Assembly (NCBI GenBank): GCA_947493265.1 | Contig: CANLQL010000002.1 | Coordinates: 558,001-622,000 of the forward strand | Length of the DNA stretch: 64,000 bases | Origin: an uncultured Litoreibacter sp. | GTDB lineage: Bacteria; Pseudomonadota; Alphaproteobacteria; Rhodobacterales; Rhodobacteraceae | Direction of reading: 5' to 3' | Part shown: positions 10,905 to 19,596 of the stretch, in pieces | How the letters are laid out: each line of letters opens with the position of its first letter | Numbering within the stretch: the first letter of the stretch is position 1 | Notes under the pieces: generated by a model | What the model was told of the DNA's origin: nothing | The model's database searches: none | What the model saw: only the letters and a program-made list of their open reading frames with translations | Position numbers and translations under genes: made by a program

Positions 10905-11170
10905 ACTGGTCACTGGTCTCCGGGCTGCTTTGGCTTGTTCTGGCGAATGTCATCGGCATGTTTCCCAGCAAGGACAATCATTGGAAAGTTGCCTATCTGC
11001 TGATCGCGATTGGCATCCCGTTGGTTGGTTGGATCACGGTTGAAAATGGGCCGTGGATTGCGTTGGCCTTTCTGGCAGGGGCGGTTTCGATCCTGCGTTG
11101 GCCTGTTCGCTATTTGGGCCGTTGGATCAAGCGGGCCTTTTCGCGGGACACAACGGGACCTGCAGAATGA
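10901..11170 (+). CDS. DUF2484-like small membrane protein (second copy)
   Basis: 89 residues with two or three hydrophobic segments and a basic C-terminus ([15 protein letters not shown]). It aligns along its length with the preceding protein: [12 protein letters not shown] matches [27 protein letters not shown] matches [15 protein letters not shown], and both end in AE. This indicates a tandem duplication. The ATG at 10901 gives 4-bp overlaps on both sides; the much longer open frame from 10580 runs through murC and the first copy and is rejected. Function unknown. Confidence 0.85.
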   Translation: MNWSLVSGLLWLVLANVIGMFPSKDNHWKVAYLLIAIGIPLVGWITVENGPWIALAFLAGAVSILRWPVRYLGRWIKRAFSRDTTGPAE

Positions 11171-12081
11171 CCTTGCCGGAGGTTCGCGGAACGTTGACGC
11201 CGGACCGGGTGCTGGCGGATTTGACCTGGCTGCGCGTGGGTGGCCCGGCAATGGCGCTTTTTCAACCAGCGGATCAGGAAGACTTGCAGCATTTTCTGCG
11301 CAACCTTGATCCGTCTGTCGAAGTTTTTCCAATGGGTGTCGGGTCGAATCTTATTGTGCGCGATGGTGGGGTGGACGCCGTCGTCATTCGCCTTGGGCGC
11401 GGCTTCAATGAGATCACCATAGACGGCAACCAAGTGCGTTGCGGGGCTGCGGCGCTTGACGCCCATGTCGCGCGGAAGGCGGCAGATGCGGGGCGCGATC
11501 TGACTTTCTTGCGGACGATCCCGGGCGCAATCGGTGGGGCTGTCGCGATGAATGCGGGGTGCTATGGCAGCTACATCGCCGATGTTTTCGACCATCTGCA
11601 CGGTGTGACCCGCCAAGGCGATCCGATCACGCTAACGGCTGAGGATCTGCAATTTGGCTACCGACATAGCAGCTTGCCGGAAGGCGTCGTGATCACGCAA
11701 GCGGTTCTGAATGCGCCGGAGGGTGACCCGCAGGGGTTGCACGACAGGATGACCGCGCAACTGGCCAAGCGTGACGAAACACAGCCGACGAAAGAACGCA
11801 CAGCGGGCAGTACGTTTCGCAATCCGGCGGGGTATTCGTCCACCGGGCGGGCAGATGACACGCATGAATTGAAGGCATGGAAGGTCATCGATGACGCTGG
11901 AATGCGCGGCGCGAGGCTTGGCGGCGCACAGATGAGCGAAAAGCATCCAAACTTCCTGATCAACACGGGTGGCGCAACTGCCGCGGAACTTGAAGATCTT
12001 GGGGAGTTGGTACGGAAAAAGGTTTTCCAAAACAGTGCAATAGAGTTACAATGGGAAGTGCTCCGCATTGGGCGAAAGTAA
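11167..12081 (+). CDS. murB: UDP-N-acetylenolpyruvoylglucosamine reductase MurB
   Basis: FAD-dependent cytoplasmic enzyme that reduces UDP-GlcNAc-enolpyruvate to UDP-MurNAc. 304 residues: TWLRVGGPA at the N-terminus and [11 protein letters not shown] in the FAD-binding region, [17 protein letters not shown] near residue 120, and GSTFRNP near residue 215 carrying the catalytic serine of type I MurB. The ATG at 11167 is in a 4-bp overlap with the previous gene; a longer frame start at 11053 is rejected. It ends the ftsW-murB block and is followed by 161 bp without a gene. Confidence 0.96.
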   Translation: MTLPEVRGTLTPDRVLADLTWLRVGGPAMALFQPADQEDLQHFLRNLDPSVEVFPMGVGSNLIVRDGGVDAVVIRLGRGFNEITIDGNQVRCGAAALDAHVARKAADAGRDLTFLRTIPGAIGGAVAMNAGCYGSYIADVFDHLHGVTRQGDPITLTAEDLQFGYRHSSLPEGVVITQAVLNAPEGDPQGLHDRMTAQLAKRDETQPTKERTAGSTFRNPAGYSSTGRADDTHELKAWKVIDDAGMRGARLGGAQMSEKHPNFLINTGGATAAELEDLGELVRKKVFQNSAIELQWEVLRIGRK

Positions 12082-12143
12082 CGTCCAACCACCTGCGCAG
12101 CACAACCACAAGATATAGGGTCTCACTCGATCCGACATACAAA

Positions 12144-12158
12144 TTAAGGGGCCATTAA
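12144..12158 (+). promoter_or_regulatory. CtrA-type box (TTAA-N7-TTAA) upstream of ddl-ftsQ-ftsA
   Basis: TTAAGGGGCCATTAA is a perfect match to the TTAA-N7-TTAA binding pattern of the cell-cycle regulator CtrA. It also reads as a direct repeat of TTAAGG at 11-bp spacing. It lies in the 161-bp gap between murB and ddl, 85 bp before the ddl start. In Caulobacter, CtrA activates ftsQA, so the position is functionally sensible. The match is seen directly; binding and regulation are inferred. Confidence 0.55.
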
Positions 12159-12242
12159 GGCCTTGTTGAAGAAAACGAAGGCCCGGTAAAGGGCGGTAAA
12201 CGACGCATTCGTTTGAGGATGCGCAAAATAGGGCACACGGGC

Positions 12243-13157
12243 ATGTCGAGCAGGGCATCCCAGCATGTGGCAGTATTGATGGGCGGACCCAGCGCGGAGC
12301 GTGAGGTGTCGCTGACATCTGGGCGTGATTGCGCTGCTGCGCTGCGGGAACATGGGTATAAAGTCACCGAACTGGACGCCGGTCTGGATTTGGCTGCGCG
12401 TCTGGCGGAGCTGTCGCCAGATGTTTGCTTTAACGCCCTGCATGGGAGGTGGGGCGAAGATGGCTGTGTGCAAGGCATGCTGGAATGGCTGCGCATCCCA
12501 TACACCCATTCTGGTATTCTGGCCTCGGCGCTGGCAATGGACAAGGAGCGCTCCAAGGAGATGTTCCGCCGCGCTGATCTGCCGGTCGTGGAAAGCCTGC
12601 TGGCCCCGAAAGCCGAGGTGTCCAAAAACCACCTGATGACGCCGCCCTATGTGGTCAAACCCAACAATGAAGGCTCGTCTGTTGGGGTGTATTTGGTTAA
12701 TGAGGCGGCCAATGGTCCGCCCAAGCTTGATCCGTCGATGCCGGGTATTGTCATGGTTGAAGCTTTCGCGCCTGGCCGCGAACTGACCACGACGGTTGTC
12801 GGCGATAGGGCCCTGACGGTCACCGACATCCTAACCGATGGCTGGTATGACTATGACGCCAAGTACAAACCCGGCGGTTCCCGCCACGAAGTACCGGCGG
12901 ATATTCCAAAAGAGATTCACGCCTTATGTCTTGAATACGCGCTGCGGGCGCATGACGTCTTGGGTTGTCGCGGTGTGACTCGCACCGACTTTCGCTGGGA
13001 CGAGTCCCGCGGGGCGGGCGGGTTGATCCTTCTGGAAACGAACACACAACCCGGTATGACGCCGACCTCTTTGACGCCGGAACAGGCGCAGGTCTGCGGC
13101 ATGTCGATGGGCGAGTTATGCGCCTGGATGGTGGAGGATGCGTCATGCGACCGCTAA
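12243..13157 (+). CDS. ddl: D-alanine--D-alanine ligase
   Basis: ATP-grasp enzyme making the D-Ala-D-Ala dipeptide used by MurF. 304 residues from the ATG at 12243: VAVLMGGPSAEREVSL at the N-terminus, NALHGRWGEDG, PYVVKPNNEGSSVG in the ATP-grasp region, and LLETNTQPGMT at the C-terminal active site. TTG 12213 and ATG 12219 are in frame upstream, but neither has a well-placed ribosome site, and MSSRAS at 12243 matches roseobacter homologues from memory. The 3' end overlaps ftsQ by 13 bp. Confidence 0.94.
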   Translation: MSSRASQHVAVLMGGPSAEREVSLTSGRDCAAALREHGYKVTELDAGLDLAARLAELSPDVCFNALHGRWGEDGCVQGMLEWLRIPYTHSGILASALAMDKERSKEMFRRADLPVVESLLAPKAEVSKNHLMTPPYVVKPNNEGSSVGVYLVNEAANGPPKLDPSMPGIVMVEAFAPGRELTTTVVGDRALTVTDILTDGWYDYDAKYKPGGSRHEVPADIPKEIHALCLEYALRAHDVLGCRGVTRTDFRWDESRGAGGLILLETNTQPGMTPTSLTPEQAQVCGMSMGELCAWMVEDASCDR

Positions 13158-14035
13158 AAGCGCTCCGTCGTCGTCCGTTCAGCGATCCCGCACCAAGCCG
13201 CGTCGCCTACCGGTTGAACCGTCTTTGGCTGACGCCGGGCTTTCACAGATTTCTGCGCCTTGGCCTGCCGATGGTGCTGATCACATCTGCATTGATCGTG
13301 ATCTTCTCGGATGCAGAACGCCGTGGCGCGATGGGTGATTGGGTTGTGGAGATTCAGCGGTCCATCGAAGAACGGCCGGAGTTTATGGTGAACCTTATGG
13401 CCATCGACGGGGCCACAGATGACCTTGCGATGGATATTCGCGAAGTGCTTCCGGTGGATTTGCCCGCCAGTTCCTTTGATCTGGATCTGGAGGCGATGCG
13501 CCTTCAGGTCGAAAGCCTTGATGCGGTGCAGCGCGTTGACATGCAGGTGAAAACCGGTGGCGTTTTGCAGATTGTCGTGACCGAACGGGTGCCGTCTGTT
13601 GTCTGGCGCAGCGAAGCGGGGCTGGAATTGCTGGATGCAAAAGGCAACCGAGTGTCCGGGTTGGAAAGCCGCAAGTCACACGCAGAACTGCTTTTGGTTG
13701 CAGGGGCAGGGGCTGACGCCGCGGTGCCAGAAGCGATGGCGCTGGCCGCAGCACTTGGACCGCTGACCGAAGATTTGATCGGCCTGATGCGCATCGCTGA
13801 GTTGCGGTGGGACGTTGTACTCAATGGCGGTCACCGGATCATGTTGCCGGAAGAGGACCCGCAAACCGCGCTGTATCAGGCGGTTGCGATGGCAGAAGCG
13901 CAGGCGCTTATCCGCGCAGGCAAAGTTACCCGAATTGATTTCAGAAACCCTAAACGGCCAATTTTGCGATTGGCCGAGGGGGCCTATGTGGACCGTGACG
14001 CGCGTGGCGGTCTGATCGACGTGAAGGACAATTAG
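13145..14035 (+). CDS. ftsQ: Divisome protein FtsQ
   Basis: Bitopic division protein that links early and late divisome parts. 296 residues: a basic cytoplasmic N-terminus of about 40 residues, one membrane segment (LGLPMVLITSALIVIF, about residues 40-57), then a periplasmic POTRA and FtsQ domain containing VTERVPSVVWR. The ATG at 13145 has a GGAGG site 7 bases upstream and lies inside the ddl 3' end; the longer open frame from 12965 is rejected. ftsA follows after 3 bp. Confidence 0.92.
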   Translation: MRPLKALRRRPFSDPAPSRVAYRLNRLWLTPGFHRFLRLGLPMVLITSALIVIFSDAERRGAMGDWVVEIQRSIEERPEFMVNLMAIDGATDDLAMDIREVLPVDLPASSFDLDLEAMRLQVESLDAVQRVDMQVKTGGVLQIVVTERVPSVVWRSEAGLELLDAKGNRVSGLESRKSHAELLLVAGAGADAAVPEAMALAAALGPLTEDLIGLMRIAELRWDVVLNGGHRIMLPEEDPQTALYQAVAMAEAQALIRAGKVTRIDFRNPKRPILRLAEGAYVDRDARGGLIDVKDN

Positions 14036-14038
14036 ACT

Positions 14039-15373
14039 ATGAGCGATCTCTATCAATCTCAGCGCGCGATGCGCAACAAACGTCAAGCAGCGATGCAACG
14101 GGGCGTGATTGCGGTGCTTGATGTGGGGTCTTCCAAGATTGCCTGTTTCGTGTTGCGATTTGATGGCCCTGACAGGTTCATGGAGGATGAGGGGATCGGC
14201 TCCATGGCGGGGCAGTCCAGCTTTCGGGTGATCGGTGCGGCCACGACCCGGTCGCGCGGTGTGAAGTTTGGTGAGATCAGTGCAATGCATGAGACTGAAC
14301 GCGCGATCCGCACTGCGGTTCAGGCCGCACAGAAGATGGCGAATGTGCGTGTTGATCATGTGATCGTCTCCTTTTCCGGCGCGCGTCCGCGCAGCTACGG
14401 ATTGGCAGGCAAGGTGGATCTGCATGATGGCACTGTGACCGACAATTGCGTGGCGCGCGTTCTGGCCAGCTGCGATCTGCCTGACTATGGCGCTGAGCGG
14501 GAAATCCTTCATGCGCAGCCGGTGAATTTCTCGGTCGATCACCGGTCAGGGTTGGGCGATCCGCGCGGACAGGCGGGCAATGACCTTTCGGTCGACATGC
14601 ATATGCTCAGCGTTGACCGGACCCCTGTTGAGAACCTTCTATACTGTATCAAACGGTGTGATCTTGATCTTGCCGGTTTGGCATCGTCGGCCTACGCGTC
14701 TGGAATCTCCTCCCTTGTTGAGGACGAGCAAGAGCTTGGTGCGGCGTGCATTGATCTTGGCGGCGGTTCCACGGGGCTGTCTATCTTCATGAAAAAGCAC
14801 ATGATTTTCTCGGACACGGTGCGGATGGGAGGCGATCATGTGACCTCTGACATCTCGCAAGGATTGCAGATCCCGCTATCCTTGGCCGAGCGGATCAAGA
14901 CGTTTTACGGCGGCGTGCGCGCCACCGGCATGGATGATCGGGAAATGATCGACCTGTCGAGTGACACCGGCGATTGGGAACATGACCGCAGGACCGTCAG
15001 CCGGTCCGAGTTGATTGGCGTCATGCGCCCGAGGATGGAAGAAATCCTGGAAGAGGTGCGCGGGCTTCTGGATGCAGCCGGCTTTGATCATCTGCCAAGT
15101 CAACGGATCGTTCTGACTGGCGGCGGCAGTCAGATCCCAGGCCTTGACGGGTTGGCCACGAAAATCCTTGGCCAACAAGTGCGGCTTGGTCGCCCGCTCA
15201 GGGTTCAGGGCCTGCCGCAATCCGTGACAGGACCGAGTTTTTCCAGCGCTGTGGGCACATGCCTGTTCGCGGCGCATCCGCAGGATGAATGGTGGGATTT
15301 CGATGTTCCGATGGACAGCTACCCGGCGCGGTCCTTGAAGCGCGCAGTGCGCTGGTTTCGCGACAATTGGTAG
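14039..15373 (+). CDS. ftsA: Cell division protein FtsA
   Basis: Actin-like ATPase that tethers FtsZ to the inner membrane. 444 residues: the phosphate-1 loop VLDVGSSKIA near residues 25-34, IDLGGGSTGLSIF near residue 240, VLTGGGSQIPG near residue 360, and a C-terminal amphipathic helix (SLKRAVRWFRDNW) serving as membrane anchor. A GAAGGA site precedes the ATG. The N-terminus has a basic extension of about 20 residues before the actin fold. It is followed by the longest intergenic stretch in the window. Confidence 0.95.
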   Translation: MSDLYQSQRAMRNKRQAAMQRGVIAVLDVGSSKIACFVLRFDGPDRFMEDEGIGSMAGQSSFRVIGAATTRSRGVKFGEISAMHETERAIRTAVQAAQKMANVRVDHVIVSFSGARPRSYGLAGKVDLHDGTVTDNCVARVLASCDLPDYGAEREILHAQPVNFSVDHRSGLGDPRGQAGNDLSVDMHMLSVDRTPVENLLYCIKRCDLDLAGLASSAYASGISSLVEDEQELGAACIDLGGGSTGLSIFMKKHMIFSDTVRMGGDHVTSDISQGLQIPLSLAERIKTFYGGVRATGMDDREMIDLSSDTGDWEHDRRTVSRSELIGVMRPRMEEILEEVRGLLDAAGFDHLPSQRIVLTGGGSQIPGLDGLATKILGQQVRLGRPLRVQGLPQSVTGPSFSSAVGTCLFAAHPQDEWWDFDVPMDSYPARSLKRAVRWFRDNW

Positions 15374-15851
15374 GCTGGCCGACTCTGGAAACGCTGCCAC
15401 CAGAGAATCGCTATTGTTTCATTTTGCCAAACAGTTGGGCCGGACAGTTCGCGAAACCCGGTGATCGGGCAATTCGATGATTTCCGATGACTCTTGAGGC
15501 TGGTTCTGGTATGATGATTCCAACGTCCAAAGAGGCGAAAACGAAGGCCGAGCAGCCTTTTTGAAAAATTGAAACGACCCGTTTTGGCTAGGTGAGCCGT
15601 GCTCTCCAAGCCGTTGTGATCTATGGCTTGTTGCTGCTTGGCGTTGTGCCACAACCAGTACACGGATAAGCGAGATGCAGCCGGTTTCGTTAATGAGTTG
15701 TCAATATTTTGTGGATAATTCCCTTTTTTAGCGTGACCTCAGGAGCGACTCTCTGTAATACTCTCCGAAATGGGGCAAATTTGATAAGGACCGAAAAGGT
15801 CCAGCTTTTGTGAAAAGTATCTCACTCGGTACAGACAGGCGGACACGTATT
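15374..15851 (+). promoter_or_regulatory. Long ftsZ upstream region with five GANTC sites
   Basis: 478 bp without a credible gene. GANTC sites (the CcrM methylation target) lie at 15381-15385, 15405-15409, 15489-15493, 15516-15520 and 15747-15751, more than the roughly two expected by chance. A CtrA-like near match, TTAA-N7-TCAA, is at 15690-15704. In Caulobacter, ftsZ transcription depends on CcrM methylation and CtrA, so this region plausibly carries separate cell-cycle promoters for ftsZ. The motifs are seen directly; the regulation is inferred. Confidence 0.5.
15544..15562 (+). terminator. Weak hairpin terminator candidate after ftsA
   Basis: AAGGC-CGAGCA-GCCTT followed by TTT. The stem is only 5 bp and the T-run short, so termination would be partial at best. 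It lies 170 bp after the ftsA stop. Confidence 0.3.
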
Positions 15852-17441
15852 ATGACTTTAAATCTTCGGATGCCCGAACAAAATGACCTGAAACCACGCA
15901 TCACTGTATTTGGTGTCGGGGGGGCAGGCGGTAACGCGGTCAACAACATGATCGACAAGGAACTCGACGGGGTTGAGTTCGTGGTTGCCAACACAGACGC
16001 GCAAGCATTGCAGCAAGGCAAAGCGCCTTCCAAAATTCAGATGGGTGTACAAGTCACCGAAGGACTTGGCGCTGGTGCACGACCAAACGTTGGTGCTGCC
16101 GCTGCTGAAGAAACCATTGAAGAAATTGTCGACCATTTGGCAGGCGCACATATGTGCTTTATCACTGCCGGTATGGGCGGTGGCACCGGAACCGGCGCGG
16201 CCCCGATCATCGCGCAAGCCGCCCGCGAGTTGGGTGTCCTAACCGTTGGTGTCGTCACCAAGCCTTTCCAGTTTGAAGGGGCCAAGCGGATGAGCCAGGC
16301 CGAAGAGGGTGTCGAAGCCCTGCAAAAGGTCGTGGACACGCTGATCATTATTCCAAACCAGAACCTGTTCCGTCTGGCCAATGAAAAGACAACGTTTACC
16401 GAGGCGTTCTCTCTGGCAGATGACGTTCTGTACCAAGGTGTGAAAGGTGTGACCGATCTGATGGTGCGCCCCGGCATGATCAACCTCGACTTCGCAGATG
16501 TTCGCGCTGTGATGGACGAGATGGGCAAAGCCATGATGGGCACCGGCGAGGCCGAGGGCGAAACACGCGCCATCGAAGCTGCCGAAAAAGCCATCGCCAA
16601 CCCGCTGCTGGACGAAATTTCGCTGCGCGGTGCCAAAGGTGTTCTTATCAACATCACTGGCGGGCACGATCTTACGTTGTTCGAACTGGACGAAGCTGCG
16701 AACAAAATTCGCGAGCAGGTCGATCCAGACGCCAACATCATCGTCGGTTCTACGTTGGACACCGAGATGGAAGGCAAAATGCGTGTCAGCGTTGTTGCCA
16801 CTGGCATTGATGCGTCTGAAGAGCTTTTGGAAACACCCGTGCCACGTCGCTCAATGGCGGCACCGTTGGCGAAGGAAGCGATCCCGGGTGCAGAAGAGTT
16901 TCAACCAGCCGCTGAGCGCGTGAATGTTGAGAAATTCGTTCCTGAGCAGGCCGCGGCAGTCTCTGAGCCGACACTGTTTGAAGAAGTTGAGCAGCCGCAA
17001 GCTGTTGCCGCACAAGGCGGCGGGCGTCACGCGCAATTCGCGCCGCAAGCCACACAACATCAGCCGGTAGGCCAAGCAACCGACACTGTTCCGGAGCCGG
17101 TTTACCAACCGCGTGCTGCTGTTCAAACACCGCCTGCACCGCAAGGTCCTGCGTCAGCTGGCACGCCGACACCGGAAGCCATGGAACGTCTGCGCGCCGC
17201 GGTGAACAAACAGCCCGTCGGACAAGGCGTGCCACGTGCACCGCAAGCGGCACCAAGTGACAAGGCACGGTTCGGGATCAACTCCCTGATCGGGCGCATG
17301 ACTGGTCAAGGCGCAGAGGGGGCAGAGCCCGTCCAACGCAGCCAACCTTCTGTTTCAAGTGCCCCCGCGGCTCCGGCAGAAACTGACCCAGAGCAGGAAA
17401 AAATCGAAATTCCGGCATTCCTGCGCCGTCAGGCGAACTAG
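15852..17441 (+). CDS. ftsZ: Cell division GTPase FtsZ
   Basis: Tubulin-like GTPase that forms the Z-ring. 529 residues from the ATG at 15852; the nucleotide motif [10 protein letters not shown] is at 21-30, the tubulin signature GGGTGTG at 109-115 and the T7 loop [11 protein letters not shown] from about 211. After about residue 320 there is a long proline-, alanine- and glutamine-rich linker of nearly 200 residues, then the conserved C-terminal peptide EIPAFLRRQ that binds FtsA and other partners. Long linkers are usual in alphaproteobacteria. A GTG 42 bp upstream is in frame but adds an atypical N-terminus. A strong terminator follows. Confidence 0.96.
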   Translation: MTLNLRMPEQNDLKPRITVFGVGGAGGNAVNNMIDKELDGVEFVVANTDAQALQQGKAPSKIQMGVQVTEGLGAGARPNVGAAAAEETIEEIVDHLAGAHMCFITAGMGGGTGTGAAPIIAQAARELGVLTVGVVTKPFQFEGAKRMSQAEEGVEALQKVVDTLIIIPNQNLFRLANEKTTFTEAFSLADDVLYQGVKGVTDLMVRPGMINLDFADVRAVMDEMGKAMMGTGEAEGETRAIEAAEKAIANPLLDEISLRGAKGVLINITGGHDLTLFELDEAANKIREQVDPDANIIVGSTLDTEMEGKMRVSVVATGIDASEELLETPVPRRSMAAPLAKEAIPGAEEFQPAAERVNVEKFVPEQAAAVSEPTLFEEVEQPQAVAAQGGGRHAQFAPQATQHQPVGQATDTVPEPVYQPRAAVQTPPAPQGPASAGTPTPEAMERLRAAVNKQPVGQGVPRAPQAAPSDKARFGINSLIGRMTGQGAEGAEPVQRSQPSVSSAPAAPAETDPEQEKIEIPAFLRRQAN

Positions 17442-17465
17442 CCGAAATATTTCTGACGTAACGTT

Positions 17466-17491
17466 AAAGGCCCGCAAGCGCGGGCCTTTTT
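17466..17491 (+). terminator. Rho-independent terminator of ftsZ
   Basis: AAAGGCCCGC-AAGC-GCGGGCCTTT, a perfect 10-bp stem with a 4-base loop, running into TTTCT. It lies 25 bp after the ftsZ stop and separates ftsZ from lpxC. Confidence 0.9.
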
Positions 17492-17673
17492 CTATTTAAA
17501 ACAACCACTTGAGAATTTCATCGCTGTAGATTTCCCTTTGTTACAGCAATGTTGCAAACAGTCATAAAGAGTGAGTTGAGCGTTGCTGCACCTGCACATA
17601 CATATGGGTCACTTCTCACGCGCCCTAGCGAGATACTCTTAGCTGATCCGGGCGTGAACCAAGGGACACAATT

Positions 17674-18594
17674 GTGCAAGCGACGGTAAAAACTCAGGTT
17701 ACGTTCAAGGGTGTAGGTCTACACTCCGGCAAAGCTGTAACCATGCATGTGAAACCAGCCCCCATCGGGTCGGGCGTGGTGTTTCATCGTGTGGATGTCG
17801 TCAATCAAGATGCAATGGTTCCAGCGCGCTTTGACGCGGTCTCCGAGAAGCCGCTTTGCACACGTCTGGTCAATGCGGCCGGGACGGAAGTGCTGACAAT
17901 CGAACATATTATGGCGGCTCTGGCAGGTTGTGGCATCTACAATGCCCTGGTCGAGCTTGATGGCCCCGAAGTGCCGATCATGGATGGCTGTTCTGCCGGT
18001 TTTGTTGCCGGTCTGATTGAAGCAGGCGTTCAAACGCAAAATGCGTCCTTGATGGCAATCGAAATTCTGCGTCCGGTTTCTGTACGCGACGGCGATGCGT
18101 TCGCAATGCTGAGCCCGGCGTCCTCACTTGAGATCGATTTCCAAATCGACTTTCAGGATCAAGCTATCGGGCATCAGGAAAAGCGCCTGACAATGGCAAA
18201 CGGAACTTTCGTGCGCGAATTGTCCGACAGCCGGACCTTCTGCCGGAAATCCGATATCGACATGATGCATGCCAATGGGCTGGCCCTTGGTGGTACTTAC
18301 GAAAATGCTGTTGTTGTTGATGGCGACGATGTTTTGACGCCGGGCGGTCTGCGCCACAGTGACGAAGCGGTGCGCCACAAGATGCTCGACGCGTTGGGCG
18401 ATCTGGCTTTGGCCGGTGCGCCAATTCTGGGTCGGTATACCGGTCGGCGCGCAGGTCATGCGATGACCAACCGTCTTCTGCGCAAACTGTTTGCAACACC
18501 AGACGCGTTTCGGATCGTGACATGTACGCCCGCGCAGCTTCAAAGCCTGCCAGGTGTCGGCGTGAAACGCGCTGATTTGCCAATGGTTGCCTGA
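17674..18594 (+). CDS. lpxC: UDP-3-O-acyl-GlcNAc deacetylase LpxC
   Basis: Zinc amidase for the committed step of lipid A synthesis in the cytoplasm. 306 residues, a normal length. GVGLHSGK is at 14-21, EHIMAAL at 77-83 holds one zinc histidine, and HKMLDALGD at 235-243 holds the other histidine and the aspartate ligand. The start is a GTG with AAGGGA 7 bases upstream; no ATG keeps the N-terminal domain. It has its own 232-bp upstream region after the ftsZ terminator, so it is probably transcribed separately. Confidence 0.95.
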   Translation: MQATVKTQVTFKGVGLHSGKAVTMHVKPAPIGSGVVFHRVDVVNQDAMVPARFDAVSEKPLCTRLVNAAGTEVLTIEHIMAALAGCGIYNALVELDGPEVPIMDGCSAGFVAGLIEAGVQTQNASLMAIEILRPVSVRDGDAFAMLSPASSLEIDFQIDFQDQAIGHQEKRLTMANGTFVRELSDSRTFCRKSDIDMMHANGLALGGTYENAVVVDGDDVLTPGGLRHSDEAVRHKMLDALGDLALAGAPILGRYTGRRAGHAMTNRLLRKLFATPDAFRIVTCTPAQLQSLPGVGVKRADLPMVA

Positions 18595-18598
18595 CACC

Positions 18599-18616
18599 TT
18601 TGTCAGCAGTGACAAA
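18599..18616. repeat. Perfect inverted repeat after lpxC
   Basis: TTTGTCA-GCAG-TGACAAA, 7+7 bp with a 4-base spacer, begins 5 bp after the lpxC stop and is followed by a few A and C bases rather than a T-run. It could form an RNA hairpin protecting the lpxC 3' end, or serve as a protein site for the bamD promoter. No function can be assigned from sequence alone. Confidence 0.45.
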
Positions 18617-18711
18617 AACCCTTTCAAAGACATTTTGCCTTCCCAAAACATGTGCTAGATGTGTGCGAAGTGCCGGGTTTCGGTCTGAATTTGATAAAGG
18701 GTAGCTAGCTT

Positions 18712-19557
18712 ATGGCGCGCTCGGTAAAAACTGCCAAAACGACGATTGCGCTTATCGTTGCTGCAAGCCTGACAGCCTGCGGCGGATTTGGCGGTGCATC
18801 ACGTGAAGTGCCGCTGGATACGCTAGCTGCAGAAGATATCTTCAAGAAAGCTGAGTTTGAGCTGGAAGATGGCGACGCCAAGGAAGCGATCGTGCTGTTT
18901 AGCGAGTTGGAGCGTTTGTACCCCTATTCCGAATGGGCAAAACGCGCGCTGATCATGTCGGCCTTCGCGCTGCACCAGACGAAAAACTACGAAGAATCAC
19001 GGGCCGCGGCTCAGCGCTTCCTCGACTTCTATCCAGCTGATGAGGATGCCGCTTATGCGCAATATCTTCTGGCGATCAGCTATTACGACCAAATCGAACA
19101 GGTTGGCCGTGATCAGGGTCTGACTTTCCAGGCGCTGCAAGCCCTGCGCACGGTGATTGAGCGTTATCCGGACTCGCAATATGCGAAGTCGTCGATCCTG
19201 AAATTTGACCTGGCCTTCGATCACTTGGCCGGCAAAGAGATGGAGATTGGCCGCTACTATCTGAAACGCGGTCATTATGCAGCTGCGATCAATCGGTTCC
19301 GCGTTGTGGTGGAAGAATTTCAGACAACGACCCATACGCCCGAGGCTTTGCACCGTTTGGTTGAGGCCTACTTGGCGCTGGGTCTGACCGATGAAGCACA
19401 AACCGCCGGTGCCATCCTGGGCTATAACTACCAGTCCAATGATTTCTACACCGACAGTTTCAACTTGCTGCGCAAACGCGGGCTTGATCCGGAAGCGGCT
19501 GGGCGTGGTTGGCTGCGCGATGTGTACCGGCAGGTGATCCGGGGCGCATGGCTGTGA
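18712..19557 (+). CDS. bamD: Outer-membrane assembly lipoprotein BamD (ComL)
   Basis: Essential outer-membrane lipoprotein of the BAM complex that inserts beta-barrel proteins. 281 residues with a lipoprotein signal peptide: basic MARSVKTAK, a hydrophobic core and the lipobox LTAC with Cys23. TPR repeats follow, with ELERLYPYSEWAKRA and VIERYPDSQYAKSS typical of BamD. It lies downstream of lpxC and just upstream of recN, the usual alphaproteobacterial order. Confidence 0.94.
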   Translation: MARSVKTAKTTIALIVAASLTACGGFGGASREVPLDTLAAEDIFKKAEFELEDGDAKEAIVLFSELERLYPYSEWAKRALIMSAFALHQTKNYEESRAAAQRFLDFYPADEDAAYAQYLLAISYYDQIEQVGRDQGLTFQALQALRTVIERYPDSQYAKSSILKFDLAFDHLAGKEMEIGRYYLKRGHYAAAINRFRVVVEEFQTTTHTPEALHRLVEAYLALGLTDEAQTAGAILGYNYQSNDFYTDSFNLLRKRGLDPEAAGRGWLRDVYRQVIRGAWL

Positions 19558-19596
19558 GACACGGCCCGAAGATGCGCGCCCTACGGGAGATCTGAC

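Noticed and set aside
15690-15704. TTAA-N7-TCAA as a second CtrA box before ftsZ
   Set aside because: One mismatch in the second half-site; too weak to list as a site by itself, only noted within the ftsZ upstream region.
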